Under the pieces are notes generated by a model. The model had not been told where the DNA came from and searched no databases. It saw only the letters and a program-made list of their open reading frames with translations. A program made the translations under genes and the position numbers. 64,000 nucleotides of DNA, taken from positions 34,413,966 to 34,477,965 of the forward strand of contig JACGWO010000001.1 in NCBI GenBank assembly GCA_034509735.1, read 5' to 3'. Source of the stretch: Sesamum alatum (Eukaryota; Streptophyta; Magnoliopsida; Lamiales; Pedaliaceae). Within the stretch, counting starts at the first letter, position 1, and every line of letters starts with the position of its first letter. Below are positions 12,142 through 22,856 of this stretch, piece after piece.

Positions 12142-13929
12142 CTAAAGCCAATCACTCATGACCCTCAAACCCATCTTCTCAAGATGCTGAGTATGAGCAA
12201 CCTGCGACACCGGCTTGGTCAGCGGATCTGCCGTATTTTCTGTCGATGTGACTCGGTCCATCCGAACGTCACCTCTTCCCACCATCTCTCTAAGCAGATG
12301 GTAGCGTCTAAGAATGTGTTTGGATCGGTGATGAGATCTCGGTTCCTTCGCTTGCGCTATAGCCCCGTTGTTATCACAGAAGATAACTATTGGCTCGGCA
12401 ATGCTAGGCACTACACCCAACTCTTGGATGTAATTTTTCATCCAAACCGCCTCCTTAGCTGCTTCCGAAGCCGCTATGTACTCAGCTTCCGTGGTGGAAT
12501 CAGCTGTAGTATCCTGCTTGGAACTTTTCCAAGCCACCACACCACTATTCAGCCTGAATACAAACCCAGATTGAGACTTGGCATCATCCTCATCAGACTG
12601 GAAGCTAGCATCGTTGTAGCCTTCCAGAATCAACTCTCCACCACCGTAAACCAAGAACATATCTTTAGTCCTTCTCAGGTACTTAAGAATGGTCTTGACT
12701 GCAGTCCAGTGAGCCTCACCGGCACAAGCCTGATATCTGCTCGTAACGCTCAAAGCGAAAGCAATATCGGGCCTTGTGCACTGCACAACATACTGTATGC
12801 TGCCTACGGCTGAAGCATAGGGGATGTCCAACATCCTTCTAACTTCCTCATCAGTCTTAGGAGACTGCTTCTTGGACAGTTTAACCTCATGCCTCATAGG
12901 AAGGAATCCTCGTTTAGAGTTTTCCATCTTGAATCTCTTCAAGACTTTCTCAACATACGAGGTTTGGGTCATTCCTAACATCCTTTTAGATCTATCCCGG
13001 ATAATCTTGATGCCTAGGATGTAGGAAGCATCACCCAAATCCTTCATCGAGAATTGTGTGGACAACCATGCTTTAGTGTCACCTAACATCTTTACATCAT
13101 TCCCCAATGAGTAAGATGTCGTCCACATAAAGCACTAGGAACGCAACTGAGCTCCCACTGACCTTCTTGTATACACAAGGGTCAAACTCGTTCTTAATGA
13201 AATCATAACCCCGTATGACTTCATCAAAATGGATATTCCAACTTCGGGAAGCTTGTTTGAGACCATAGATGGACCTTTGGAGATGGCAGACCTTCTGCTC
13301 TTCCCAACAGATGTGAAACCCTCCGGCTGATCCATATAGATCTCTTCCTCAACAAATCCATTAAGGAAGGCCGTTTTCACGTCCATCTGCCATATTTCAT
13401 AGTCATACCATGCAGCTATGGCAAGCATAATCCGAATGGACTTAGCCATGGCTACGGGCGAATAGGTTTCCTCAAAATCGACCCCAGGCCGCTGAGTATA
13501 ACCTTTTGCCACAAGCCTGGCCTTGAAGGTAGTCACCTCCCCGTCAGCTCCAAGCTTACGTTTGTAGACCCATTTACACCCGACGGGCTTGACACCCTTG
13601 GGTGGATCTACTAAGGTCCAAACCTTGTTTGAACTCATAGAGTCCATTTCGGATTTCATGGCCTCAACCCATTTTCCGGAATCAATGTCCAACATTGCTT
13701 CTCTGTAGGTCTTTGGATCATTGTCCAACTGACCGGTCACACCTAGAAACCCATACCTATCAGGTTGATGGGAAACTCTAGTCGACCTTCGGATGACAGG
13801 AATATCGTCAGTGGGAACTACAGGTGCAGATGATGTCGTTGCATCCGTTTGAGGTATTGCCTCACTTGATTCCTCAAGGAGCAATTCCTCACGACGGGTA
13901 TCCATTGGAAAACCCTTTTCCAGGAACAC
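12142..13929 (-). pseudogene. element A reverse transcriptase and RNase H (frameshifted)
   Basis: The upper part (13929-13135) has KWVEAMKSEMDSM, CKWVYKRK, ARLVAKGYTQ, MDVKTAFLNG and IYMDQPEGF, then shifts frame near 13310 just before the usual SIYGLKQASR. The YVDD box lies at 13118-13129. One extra G near 13105 puts the rest into another frame (13105-12142). That rest holds FSMKDLG, RPDIAFALS, the RNase H motifs DASFQSD, TEAEYIAASEA and FCDNNGAI, and ends ADPLTKP near 12200. All catalytic motifs are present; the two frameshifts make it a pseudogene. The stop is close to the polypurine tract, as usual in copia. Confidence 0.92.
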
Positions 13930-14860
13930 TGCTTTTCTCGAGACAAAAACCTTTTTTGCTCGGAAGGATCATAAAAATAATACCCCGCAGTTTCCTTAGG
14001 ATAACCCACGAACCTGCACAAACTAGACCTGGAGTCCAGTTTGTCTCCACTAGTCTCTTGACGTATGCAGGGCTACCCCACACTCTCAAGTACTTGTAGG
14101 AAGCAGGCTTGCCATGCCATATCTGATATGGCGTCTGGTTCGATTCCTCCTTTCAGAGACGCCGTTCAGTTGTGGCGTTCCGGGAGGCGTCCACTGAGAG
14201 AATCCCATTCTCTTTTAAGTAATCCAAGAATTCTCCACTCAAATACTCACCACCTCGGTCCGACCGAAGGGCTTTAATTTTGCGACCAGTTTGGTTTTCA
14301 ACTTCAAGCCTGAACTCTTTAAACCTTCCAAAGGCCTCAGACTTGTACCTCATAAGGTAAACATAACCATACCGTGAGTGGTCATCGATAAAAGTTATGA
14401 AGTAAGAAAACCCTCCTCTGGCCTGTGTATTTAGTGGCCCACAGACATCTGAATGGATCAAATCCAACAGACCACTGGCAAGCATGCTTTGTCTTACAAA
14501 GGGCTTCTTGGTCATTTTCCCTTTTAGACAAGACTCGCAGGCCGGTAGATGGTCCAAATCATCTATTTCTAGACTCTTTGAGTCCACCAACCTCCTAATC
14601 CTGTCTTGAGAGATGTGACCTAGCCTTGCATGCCAAATCTGTGCGTTTTCTTGATTATCCATTTTCCGTTTGTTTTGAGCAGTCATGATCAAATCACGCT
14701 GTTGAATAATATAAAGACCATTATGAAGTTTACCTAGCAGATGTGAAGAACCATTCTTCATCAAATAAAAACAATTTTTATTGATCATGAAATCAAAACC
14801 AGCATTGTCCAACAACGGTATTGAAATGATATTCTTGATCATGCTAGGTACATAATAGCA
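13890..14860 (-). pseudogene. element A integrase (internal deletion)
   Basis: The pre-integrase zinc finger shows HARLGHIS and CESCLKGK (HHCC type). The catalytic core shows HSDVCGP, FIDDHSRYGY and LRSDRGGEYL. The open frame is 14842-14153 (229 residues). Close to SERRN the sequence jumps to QTPYQIWHGK, losing about 40 residues that are present in element D at 58740-58870. The joint lies near 14140-14155 and frames shift there. The rest (VWGSPAYVKRL) reads in another frame to about 13890. The deletion follows the glutamate-bearing helix, so no active integrase is expected. Confidence 0.88.
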
Positions 14861-14904
14861 ATCTTTTAATTCTATCCTAACTTGATCACTAACAACTAAG
14901 TGGA

Positions 14905-15935
14905 CTAGACGTACAACTTCAGCAGCAATAGCCTTGCCATCACCAAGCTCAGCACGACCTCGTCCCTACTTAGCTTTCTGCTTCTTTCCAGCACCTGCAA
15001 ATCATTGCAGATGTGAGCTCCACAACCGGTATCCAATACCCAAGAAGCAGAATTAGTAATCATGTTAACCTCAATAACAAATATACCTTGATTGGAGAGG
15101 AGCTTGGGGCAGTCCCTCTTCCAATGCCCTCTTCCATGGCAATGCATGCAAACATCATTTGCCCTCGATTGCTGCGGTCCAACCTTTCCCTTCCCTTTGC
15201 CCATCCCCACTGGGGCAACAGGAGCGCTCTGAGCGCTAGCAGCGGCTTTTGCCTTTCCCTTCTTCCTCTTCCAGCGTCCGGCCCTCTTGCCTTTCTCCTT
15301 AGAGGTCCAAGCCTCCCCAACCAGTATCGCCGGCGCAGACCTTTTGGTCGTTGCTTCGAACTGGGTCAACATGTTAATCAACTCGTGTATGGACTTCTCA
15401 AGCCCATTCATGTTGTAATTCACGACAAAAGGGTCGTAAGAGGGAGGAAGAGACTGTAGGATCACATCTATATATGTATCATTATCAAGCCCAACTTTGA
15501 GATCCTCGAGCTTTTCCACAAGGGAAAGCATCTTGATCCATGTTCATGTACAGAGGATCCTTCAGTCATCTTGGTGCCGAAAAATGCTTTTGTGGCGGCA
15601 TATCTAATATGCCTATCCGGAACCGCATACATATCCTGTAAGCGGAGCATTATCGCGTTGGCATGGTCCAGCCTATCATACTGCTTCTGGATCTCATTGG
15701 TCATGGATGCCAGTATGATGCTGCGTACCTTGCGGTCATCCTCATGCCATTTTTCGAACGTCAAACGCTCTTCTGGCGAGGAACCTTCCGGCAAGGTTAC
15801 GGGAAATGGCTTATCCAGAACATAAGCCTGGTTTTCGTAATCGAGGACAATCCTCAGATTACGCAGCCAATCGTTGTAGTTCGTTCCATTAAACTTATTA
15901 GTCTCCATAATCATAGATAACGGGTTCTTAGACAT
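14905..15935 (-). pseudogene. element A gag and protease (frameshifted)
   Basis: Gag starts MSKNPLSMIMETNKFNG at 15935 and carries the copia gag core (YNDWLRNLRIVLDYE). Frame is lost near 15540 after SSVHEHG and is picked up at 15531 as LVEKLEDLKVG. A lysine-rich stretch precedes a CCHC knuckle (CMHCHGRGHWKRDC) near 15140-15180, then the protease motif WVLDTGCGAHIC near 15010-15050. Another shift near 14960 breaks the end of protease. The start codon is the first ATG in the gag frame and matches the start in element D. Confidence 0.9.
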
Positions 15936-16293
15936 CTACATTCAAAATGTAAAGCAGAAATTAGCAAACGAATTGTAATATTAATTCAAGTTTATGACAT
16001 GGTCTTTAGTCATTAACCCTCTCACTATTTCTACGAAAGCCCACCACTCTCAAGTGGGGTTTCGGGAAACCATTTCCTAGTGGGCTTGGACAAATGCAAT
16101 TCTCCATGCCCCGCTTTTACGATTCACATAGAAAAAGCTTTGTGGGAGGTATCCAATACCATTCTCATCCAATGAGATTCCCAAGATATTTTGCCTCACC
16201 TCTTTCACATGATTCCGAGGACTCCAAGCGAATCATGTTACTTCGGCGTTAGGCCCGACCCATCAACCAAATCATATCTCAACTGTCGCCCCC

Positions 16294-16385
16294 CACGACT
16301 CGTGAGACAGGGAAACAAGAGCATATTCCTTTGTTCGTAACAATAATGCAGCTTTCTTTCATTCCAAAACGTGCCACGACTCGTG
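16294..16385. other. paired CACGACTCGTG palindromes in the A leader
   Basis: Two identical 11-bp palindromes at 16294-16304 and 16375-16385, 81 bp apart. Equivalent pairs occur in B (43245-43255, 43324-43334) and D (61052-61062, 61131-61141) with nearly the same spacing. Confidence 0.75.
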
Positions 16386-16693
16386 AGACCACGCTTTAGA
16401 GGAAAGTAGCTTCCTCATTACATTATTACGGATGGAAGGCTTGGAATAATCAAACCATTTGATTTAATTTCATTTTGGGCCTAATATTTACTTGGACCAT
16501 CCAAGTGAGAGTTCATCATTTTATTAAGACCGAGACCTCATCATTGTTAGTATTTTGCATGCTCAAGATTTATACATATAATGTAATTAGATGCATTCCA
16601 AACACACCATACACCAAAGCATAAAAAACTTAAGCACATGCAAAGTAAGCCTAGCACGCCCCTCTTAGGATGACCACAAGCCCATTCCTAAGT

Positions 16694-16717
16694 GATCCAC
16701 TGAGCCCGCAGTGGATC
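16694..16717. other. hairpin GATCCACTG/CAGTGGATC in the A leader
   Basis: A perfect 9-bp stem with a 6-base loop. The same stem and loop occur in B at 43642-43665. In D only a 5-bp stem remains near 61350-61365. Confidence 0.7.
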
Positions 16718-16921
16718 TATGGTCAAAGTAGGGTAGACCTACACTATTACAATATTTACATCCCATTATCATTCTAATGGGGCCTTGTAAAAATTCCTCC
16801 TTTGTTCTTCTTGATCTTCCATCATGGGCTCCATCCACCGGACCTTCATCTCCTTGGAAGCTTACAATTAATAAATTAAATCCTCACAATCTAATCCACT
16901 CTCATTACAACTTAAAAGAAA

Positions 16922-16940
16922 CCCCGATCATAAGTCGGGG
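16922..16940. other. covarying hairpin CCCCGA/TCGGGG in the A leader
   Basis: Six-base stem with a 7-base loop (TCATAAG). In B (43888-43906) the stem reads CCCCAA/TTGGGG with the same loop, so one G-C pair is replaced by A-T on both sides. Confidence 0.7.
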
Positions 16941-17454
16941 GGAGTACATTAATAGAGAAGAAGAAAGCCTTATTATTCCAAGGCTAAAAACGATAGAGAG
17001 AAGAAAAACAAAGAGGCACACAGGCCTCACCCAACAATAAATTAAACCATACATAGGCTAAAAAAAGGGCTAGTGATCATCCTTATTGTTTATCAAATAA
17101 ACAACAACAACAAAGCACATTTACATTAAATATAAATATGCCATTACATAAATACATACCATGTATTTATAACAAGATATCCAATATCTAACCATAAACA
17201 TAATTAAGTGCAGAAAATAATATATTAATAATGCAATTAAAAAAACGGATATCACCCATACATCCAATGTATAAACCATTTTAGTTTGGAAACCATTTCC
17301 AAAATAATCTAAGGCATCAAAAATAATTTTAGAAAAATTCAATTGAACTAAAATTAAAATATGCCAAAATTACTCACATTCAGAAAAACAGCAGAAATCA
17401 AAAAATTGAAATTTTCACGAAAAACGATGCAAAACGGCCCAAACGTCCCAGACC

Positions 17455-17612
17455 GGCCAACGGCCGGCCGCACGCGCGCGCGCGCGGCCAGCGCGCCCAG
17501 CGCACAGCGCACGCCCGCGCGCAGGCTGCCTGCCTGCGCTGCCCGCCAGCACGCACGGCCAGCGGGCGCGCGCGCCAGGCCTGCGCGCCTGCTGGCCCAG
17601 TGACCGGCCGGC
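17455..17612. other. CpG-rich alternating tract in the A leader
   Basis: A sharply bounded GC-rich block, including a CGCGCGCGCG run near 17473, set in AT-rich sequence about 290 bp from the primer site. Open frames across it are composition artefacts. Equivalent blocks occupy the same place in B and D and in the leader of C. Confidence 0.8.
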
Positions 17613-17888
17613 AGGCAGCAGCAAGCAGACGGCTGCTGAACGTTTTCCAATTTTTTTTTTTTTATATCTGCTGTAAAACTGAAATATAAACATGCAGTTA
17701 CAGAAAATTAAATTCTCATAAAATGCATAGATATCCATAATTTCAAAAGTAATATTAACACATATTTTCATACATATAATCATGCTAGAAAAAACCGTAA
17801 AACATGCTTTCCAAAAGCATTTTAAACACGTTCAACATGCTTAACACATTATAACATATAAATCCTTAAAGCCACAACACCGAACCGG

Positions 17889-17900
17889 GCTCTGATACCA
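17889..17900 (-). promoter_or_regulatory. primer binding site of element A
   Basis: GCTCTGATACCA on this strand, that is TGGTATCAGAGC in coding sense, complementary to the 3' end of initiator methionine tRNA. It lies one base from the LTR end at 17902. Confidence 0.88.
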
Positions 17901-17901
17901 C

Positions 17902-20104
17902 TGAAAGAATTGGGTACGGCCCGGGAACGCAACGGAAGCGTAAAAAAACGTAAATTTAAGACATAATTTAAAACCGGATTCAAAGGGGTGTTCCCTTTGA
18001 AGTTCCCGGGCGTTTGGTATTTGTCAAAGCATAAACAACAAAATAAAACATGCTAGACATGTGGCTTAAAAGGAGAAGAAGAAAGTTACACAAAAATGTA
18101 AAAAGGAAACCAACCTTTGTTCGTTTATGTAGAACGGGTTCGTGCGTTGGTTCCTTTCTTTTCTTTCTTCGTTCGTCCACTTGAGAGCTCAACGTAGAAC
18201 TCCTCTAATGCATTCCATACCACACTATGGATTTATTTCTACTCTATTGCTAGATACAAATTAGAAACAAAGAAGAAGAAACAATTCCAAAGAAAGCACT
18301 ATCGATTAGTGTACCTTGGAATGTTTTTGTTCAATCTTCTCTAAGAAGTATGAACACTAAAAGAGAGGATTTTCAGAGAGTATTTGGCTAAAAAAACTCC
18401 AGCAAAAAGTGAAGCAAGTTAAGTGAATTGTGTCTAGCAAAGTAGTTTTGTGTATGTAGAATGTAGTGTTCAAAAACCACCTACATAAGTAACCTCCAAG
18501 GCAACTTCCACATACACACACTTCTAGCACATCCACTACACATGATAGCAAGAGAAAACCACCCACAAATCAGCAAATTTTCGTGCTCATCATGTTCATA
18601 TGTGGAAGAGTTGAAACTCCTCCTTAACTAGCTTCAACTTGCATGAAAAAATGGACTTGGACCTTCATGGTTTTTGGACTTGTATTTAATCAAATTAAAT
18701 AAAGTCCAAATATGTATCCATTGGGCATTAATTAATCTAATTAATTTCAATCCAATTGAATCCCAATTATTTATTTAATCCAATTAAATAAACATAAGTC
18801 CAAATTAAGAATAATTGATCCAATCAACTATTCTAGCCAAACCCAATAAATTAATCCAATTAATTTAAAGGTCCTTAGTCCAAAAAATTAACTAATCCAA
18901 TTAATTAATTCTTGGACCATCCATCAAATGGATTTCTAAATAAATGATCCAATCATTTATTTTCTCTCTTGAATAAATTTAATCCGATTAAATTTATTCG
19001 CTTTTTCTAGAATTAATTCCAAATTAACTCCGCCAAATCCAAAGTGATTTGTGTGTGACTCATTAGGTTCACCCTCAGCTAGACTTGGGCTTGTGTCCAA
19101 CACAATTAATAAATTAAATCCAATTTAATTAATTATTTTTTCCGATTAACCATTAATCAGAAAAACGCCCGTCACCATGGGTGGCCGTCTAGCAACGGTC
19201 CATGGCACTAGAGACTAGGTGAATGTTGGCGTGAACATTTAGGCTCCCGAGTTCCATACGAGTACGGTCCTTCCATCATCCGTCTCCCGGTCTATCGTCG
19301 GTTCCCATCTTGGACTAGACAACTATGCTCAGTAACTCGAGGCACGTTTTACTCTATCGATCGACGTAGGAAACCATTCCCTACTCGACCAATCGCTGTG
19401 GCCACAGACTTATAAGAGTTTAAACTGTCTCAGAGCGCATAGGAGACTCGACTGTCATATACTGACAGGTGACGGATCCTATCTTGGAATCCACCGTTCT
19501 CAATACATATTCCAACTGCACTGTATAAGGCTTATGATGAACGTATCCCAGATACTGACATCTCTTGCCTGATGCTAGATACAGCCATCACATGCATGTG
19601 ACTGCCATGATTCCTCAAGTCCAAGGACTAATCTCGTACTATTGGAGCCGAGAATGCCAGTCATACCGACCAAGTCTCCAAGGCTTCCATATGACGATTC
19701 CCGCGAGTCAGTTCAGTCAGTTGACATCCTTGTCAACTAACCCACTAATAATGCATAGACGTCACTCATCTAATGAATGCAATCATTAGTGCAAGTCATT
19801 AGTGCAAGTCTGTATAGGACTCTTGATGCCCTGTCTCAAGGTCCTCGACTTGGAACGTTTCAGACCTAACCCTTAGAAGTTAGTTTCATAGCTGCCAGCC
19901 CAACTACATGGGTTGTTCGTTTGGCCTGTGGGCTTTGTTGTGATGTTAAATGGAATAAACATAAATAGCGAGCACAACAAATGGAACTGCCAAACATGAA
20001 TACTCACTTTATTCATATAAGAATATTACAATTACAATGACATTGTCAGAAATAGAATACATCAAGACCAATCTAATTGGCTTTCCGGTCACCCTATTCT
20101 AACA
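17902..20104 (-). repeat. element A 5' LTR (right), about 2.2 kb
   Basis: On this strand it runs from TGAAAGAATTGGG to TATTCTAACA, giving TGTTAGAATA...CTTTCA in coding sense. It is very long for copia. Compared with the left LTR it lacks about 27 bp near 19294 and two short segments near 19763 and 19893. It includes the conserved core at about 19167-19226. Confidence 0.9.
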
Positions 20105-20826
20105 GAAATATCATTTTTTCGCTCTGTAATTTAGAGTCTTTTGACTTTTGATTCTATTAATTACGATATTATTATTTTTGGTCATGTAACTTTAATGAAT
20201 TAGCACTTTTGGTCCCATGGCACCTCCCCATTATAAATTTATCAAAAAATGTCACATGATTGTTAAGTGTATGAGATCAAAAGTGCTATTTTTTATAAGT
20301 TATGAGACCAAAAGTGAGAATCTCGTACCTATGAGACAAAAAGTGGAAGGGCTCTAAGAGCCACGTGCTAACACGTGATATTTTTCTTTAAAATATCTAA
20401 TGGAAAGGTACTATGGGTCCAAAAATGTCACTTTTTAAAGTTTATGAGATAAAAAATAAGAATTTCATAAATAATGGGACCAAAAATAAAAAATCCTAAA
20501 TCACACTACGAAAAGTATTGTTTTCCCCCTTTTCTATATATCTTGGGCATTAGAGAATAGCGTAATTAATTTAATCAAAAAAATGAGGGGCTAAGATGAA
20601 TGAAATTTCCATACTTGAAACACAAAATCAATAATTTAGAAATATTTCAAAATGTTTTAGCCAATGACTTTTTTTTCCCCCTTAAAACATTAAATAAATC
20701 AAAGTTGCTTCACGATCGCACATATTGGACATGCCAACAAACATTCAACCCCCAAATGTTGCCGCGTAATTCATTTTGATATGCATTTATCATTCTTTGA
20801 GTTTTACCTCCAAACAAACTCACTAA
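20105..20826. repeat. AT-rich stretch with a decayed inverted-repeat MITE
   Basis: No gene. TTTTTGGTC-type motifs near 20175 and 20212 are mirrored by GGGACCAAAAAT-type motifs near 20420 and 20480, with further GAGACCAAAAGTG copies between. This looks like an old MULE-like MITE of about 350 bp, perhaps cut on the left by element A. I could not set its ends or find a target duplication. The rest (20526-20826) shows nothing recognisable. Confidence 0.4.
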
Positions 20827-21286
20827 TTTAAATATGGGCAAAATGCAGACACCCTCAATGTATGGGGTTGTATGCACTTTGTCCTTCAATCTTTATTTTT
20901 ATTTATTTTTTATCAAACACCTCCCAATCTTTGTAAATATTACATTTTATCTTCACTTTTCATTTTATGTTCAAATTTTGTATATTTTCAATTTTCTCTC
21001 CTCGTGAGAGACTTCCCTCTCTAGAGAGGATCTTTCCTTAGTATTAGGGTTGACTTCCCCTTCTTGCTAGCCTTTGTTTTCTCTCTTTCCTTTTCATCTA
21101 TACCTTCTCCAAGATACCGCCGGCGGTGTGATGGGTCGCTGCTTGGGTCGTTTCGTCGCCTCGGATACTGTCGACCAGTGATCTCTGGTAATCCTCCTTT
21201 CATCTACGTCTGGTCCACTTTTTTCATCACCTTCCCTCCCCTGTGCTCTTCTTCTCTTGGTTTGTATTTGTGCAGGTTTCTTTTCC

Positions 21287-22856
21287 ATGTCCGATCCTCC
21301 ATTCATGGCTGCAAAGGAAGGTCCGCCGGGCAATATTGACTCGGAATTAAATCAGTTGGGGGCCTCCCTTACGCTGAACGAGGACGAAGACTCTGGGAGT
21401 ATCATGCCTACCGGTGTCTGGCATGCAGATCCTATGATCAAGGGTTTTCTGGTTGTGGGTCGCCTCTTGTCATCCCGCTCTTTCCACCCCAAGGCCCTCC
21501 AAACCACCCTTCACTCGGCTTTCAATCCTGCCCGGGTATGGAGTTCAAGATGATTGATGATGGCCATTTTCTGCTAAAATTCTTCCACGCCCTGGATCGC
21601 CAGAGAATACTTGCAAGGTGCCCTTGGGCTTATGATAAAAACCTCATTATTTTGGCCCCGATCGAACCTTCGGATAACCCCAGCCTGGTGGATCTCGATC
21701 TCTGTGACTTCCATATTCATATCCATGGACTTCCGATTGGTAAAATGAAAAAGGAAGTTGCTACATGGATTGGCAATCGATTGGGGAATCTGAAAGAAGT
21801 TGACATGAGTCAGGATGGTGCGTTCTCGGGATCCTCCATCCGTGTTCGAGTCACTATCAACGTTACTAAGCCTCTCAAAAGAGCTATGAAGATCTGGACA
21901 GTTTTAGGGGATGAACAGCTGGTAACGTTCACTTATGAAAGGCTACCGAACTTTTGTTATCTCTGCGGAAAGCTTGGCCACATCTCCCGATCCTGCGAAA
22001 CTCAGTTCAGCGATAGATTTGTTGACCCTGGTAACAATCCTCCTTTCGGCTCTTGGTTACGTGCTCTCTCTCCAGCTACTTCCCGACAACAACTGATCAA
22101 CTCACACACCCATACCAACCCCTTACACCCAAAAAAACCCACCTTTCAGTCTCGCCCTAACCCCTACACCAAATCTCTCCCAAGGCTCCGATCTCCAAGG
22201 ACAATCCATCTTCAGAAATTTCCGAATACCTACTGACACTCCTTCGCATACTGAAACACCCCATGCAAATCTCTCTTCCTCTAACTATCAGTCCCAAGAA
22301 AACATAAACCCCACTGTAACCCACCCTCTTCACATTAGATCTCCAGAGACAAACACCCATGCACCCACGGTCGCTAATCCCTCACCCACATCAACATCTC
22401 TCCACGATCCCTCCCCCACACATACTGCCCCGCATCATCATCACACCATAACCCTTCATCATCCACCGGCTTGCAATCCCCTCACAATACTTCACCTCAC
22501 AAAGAGACTGAACAAAACCCTAACCTGACTCATCACCCCGTTATGACCCTGCCTACTCTACCCCCAACTACACTTTATACTCGTCCCCATCCCTCCATTC
22601 TTCACAATACGATAACACTTCCCTTCCCCACATCCCACACACGTAAACCACTCCTCATTAAACGTAATCCACCCTCGATCTCATCTAATCCATCCGTCCC
22701 TATCCAACCACAAAAGTGACACTTACTTGACGAAGATTCCAGTGATGGTGAACCTCCTATTCAGGGTTTGTACAAGATTGGAAAGTTTACATTCCTGCTC
22801 ATGGACATCACCAATGTATCGGCGGAGGCTGAGGATCAGCCCCGCTGGGGATTATG
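21287..22856 (+). pseudogene. LINE ORF1 (nucleic-acid-binding protein)
   Basis: The start MSDPPFMAAKEG at 21287 leads to FLVVGRLLSSRSFHPKAL; one lost G near 21537 shifts the frame to MEFKMIDDGHFLLKFF, which runs to 22236. This part is a DUF4283-like fold followed by a CCHC knuckle, CYLCGKLGHISRSC, near 21957-22000. A proline-, serine- and threonine-rich tail continues through further shifts to NVSAEAEDQPRWGL, whose TGA at 22854-22857 overlaps the ORF2 ATG (ATGA). ORF1 of plant L1 elements binds the element RNA; here at least two frameshifts break it. Confidence 0.85.

Larger units (their letters stand above)
15936..17888 (-). other. element A untranslated leader (about 2 kb)
   Basis: This lies between gag and the primer site. 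It has no credible gene but several ordered features shared with elements B and D: two CACGACTCGTG palindromes (16294-16304, 16375-16385), a GATCCACTG hairpin (16694-16717), a CCCCGA...TCGGGG hairpin (16922-16940) and a CpG-rich tract (17455-17612). Short open frames inside are not conserved between the copies. Such a long structured leader may carry packaging or dimerisation signals; that is inference. Confidence 0.7.
9898..20104 (-). mobile_element. Ty1/copia element A, with both LTRs
   Basis: A minus-strand copia element. In coding order: 5' LTR (17902-20104), primer site (17889-17900), about 2 kb untranslated leader, gag-protease, integrase, RT-RNase H, polypurine tract and 3' LTR (9898-12126). 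The two LTRs are nearly the same apart from small indels, so insertion is fairly recent. Yet gag and pol carry frameshifts and integrase has an internal deletion, so this copy is non-autonomous. The right flank is GAAAT. No matching copy is seen on the left, where the outermost about 20 bp of LTR are not recognisable. Confidence 0.9.

Noticed and set aside
12136..12813. 225-codon plus-strand open frame
   Set aside because: It lies opposite the RNase H coding region of element A and shows no domain; it is an antisense shadow.
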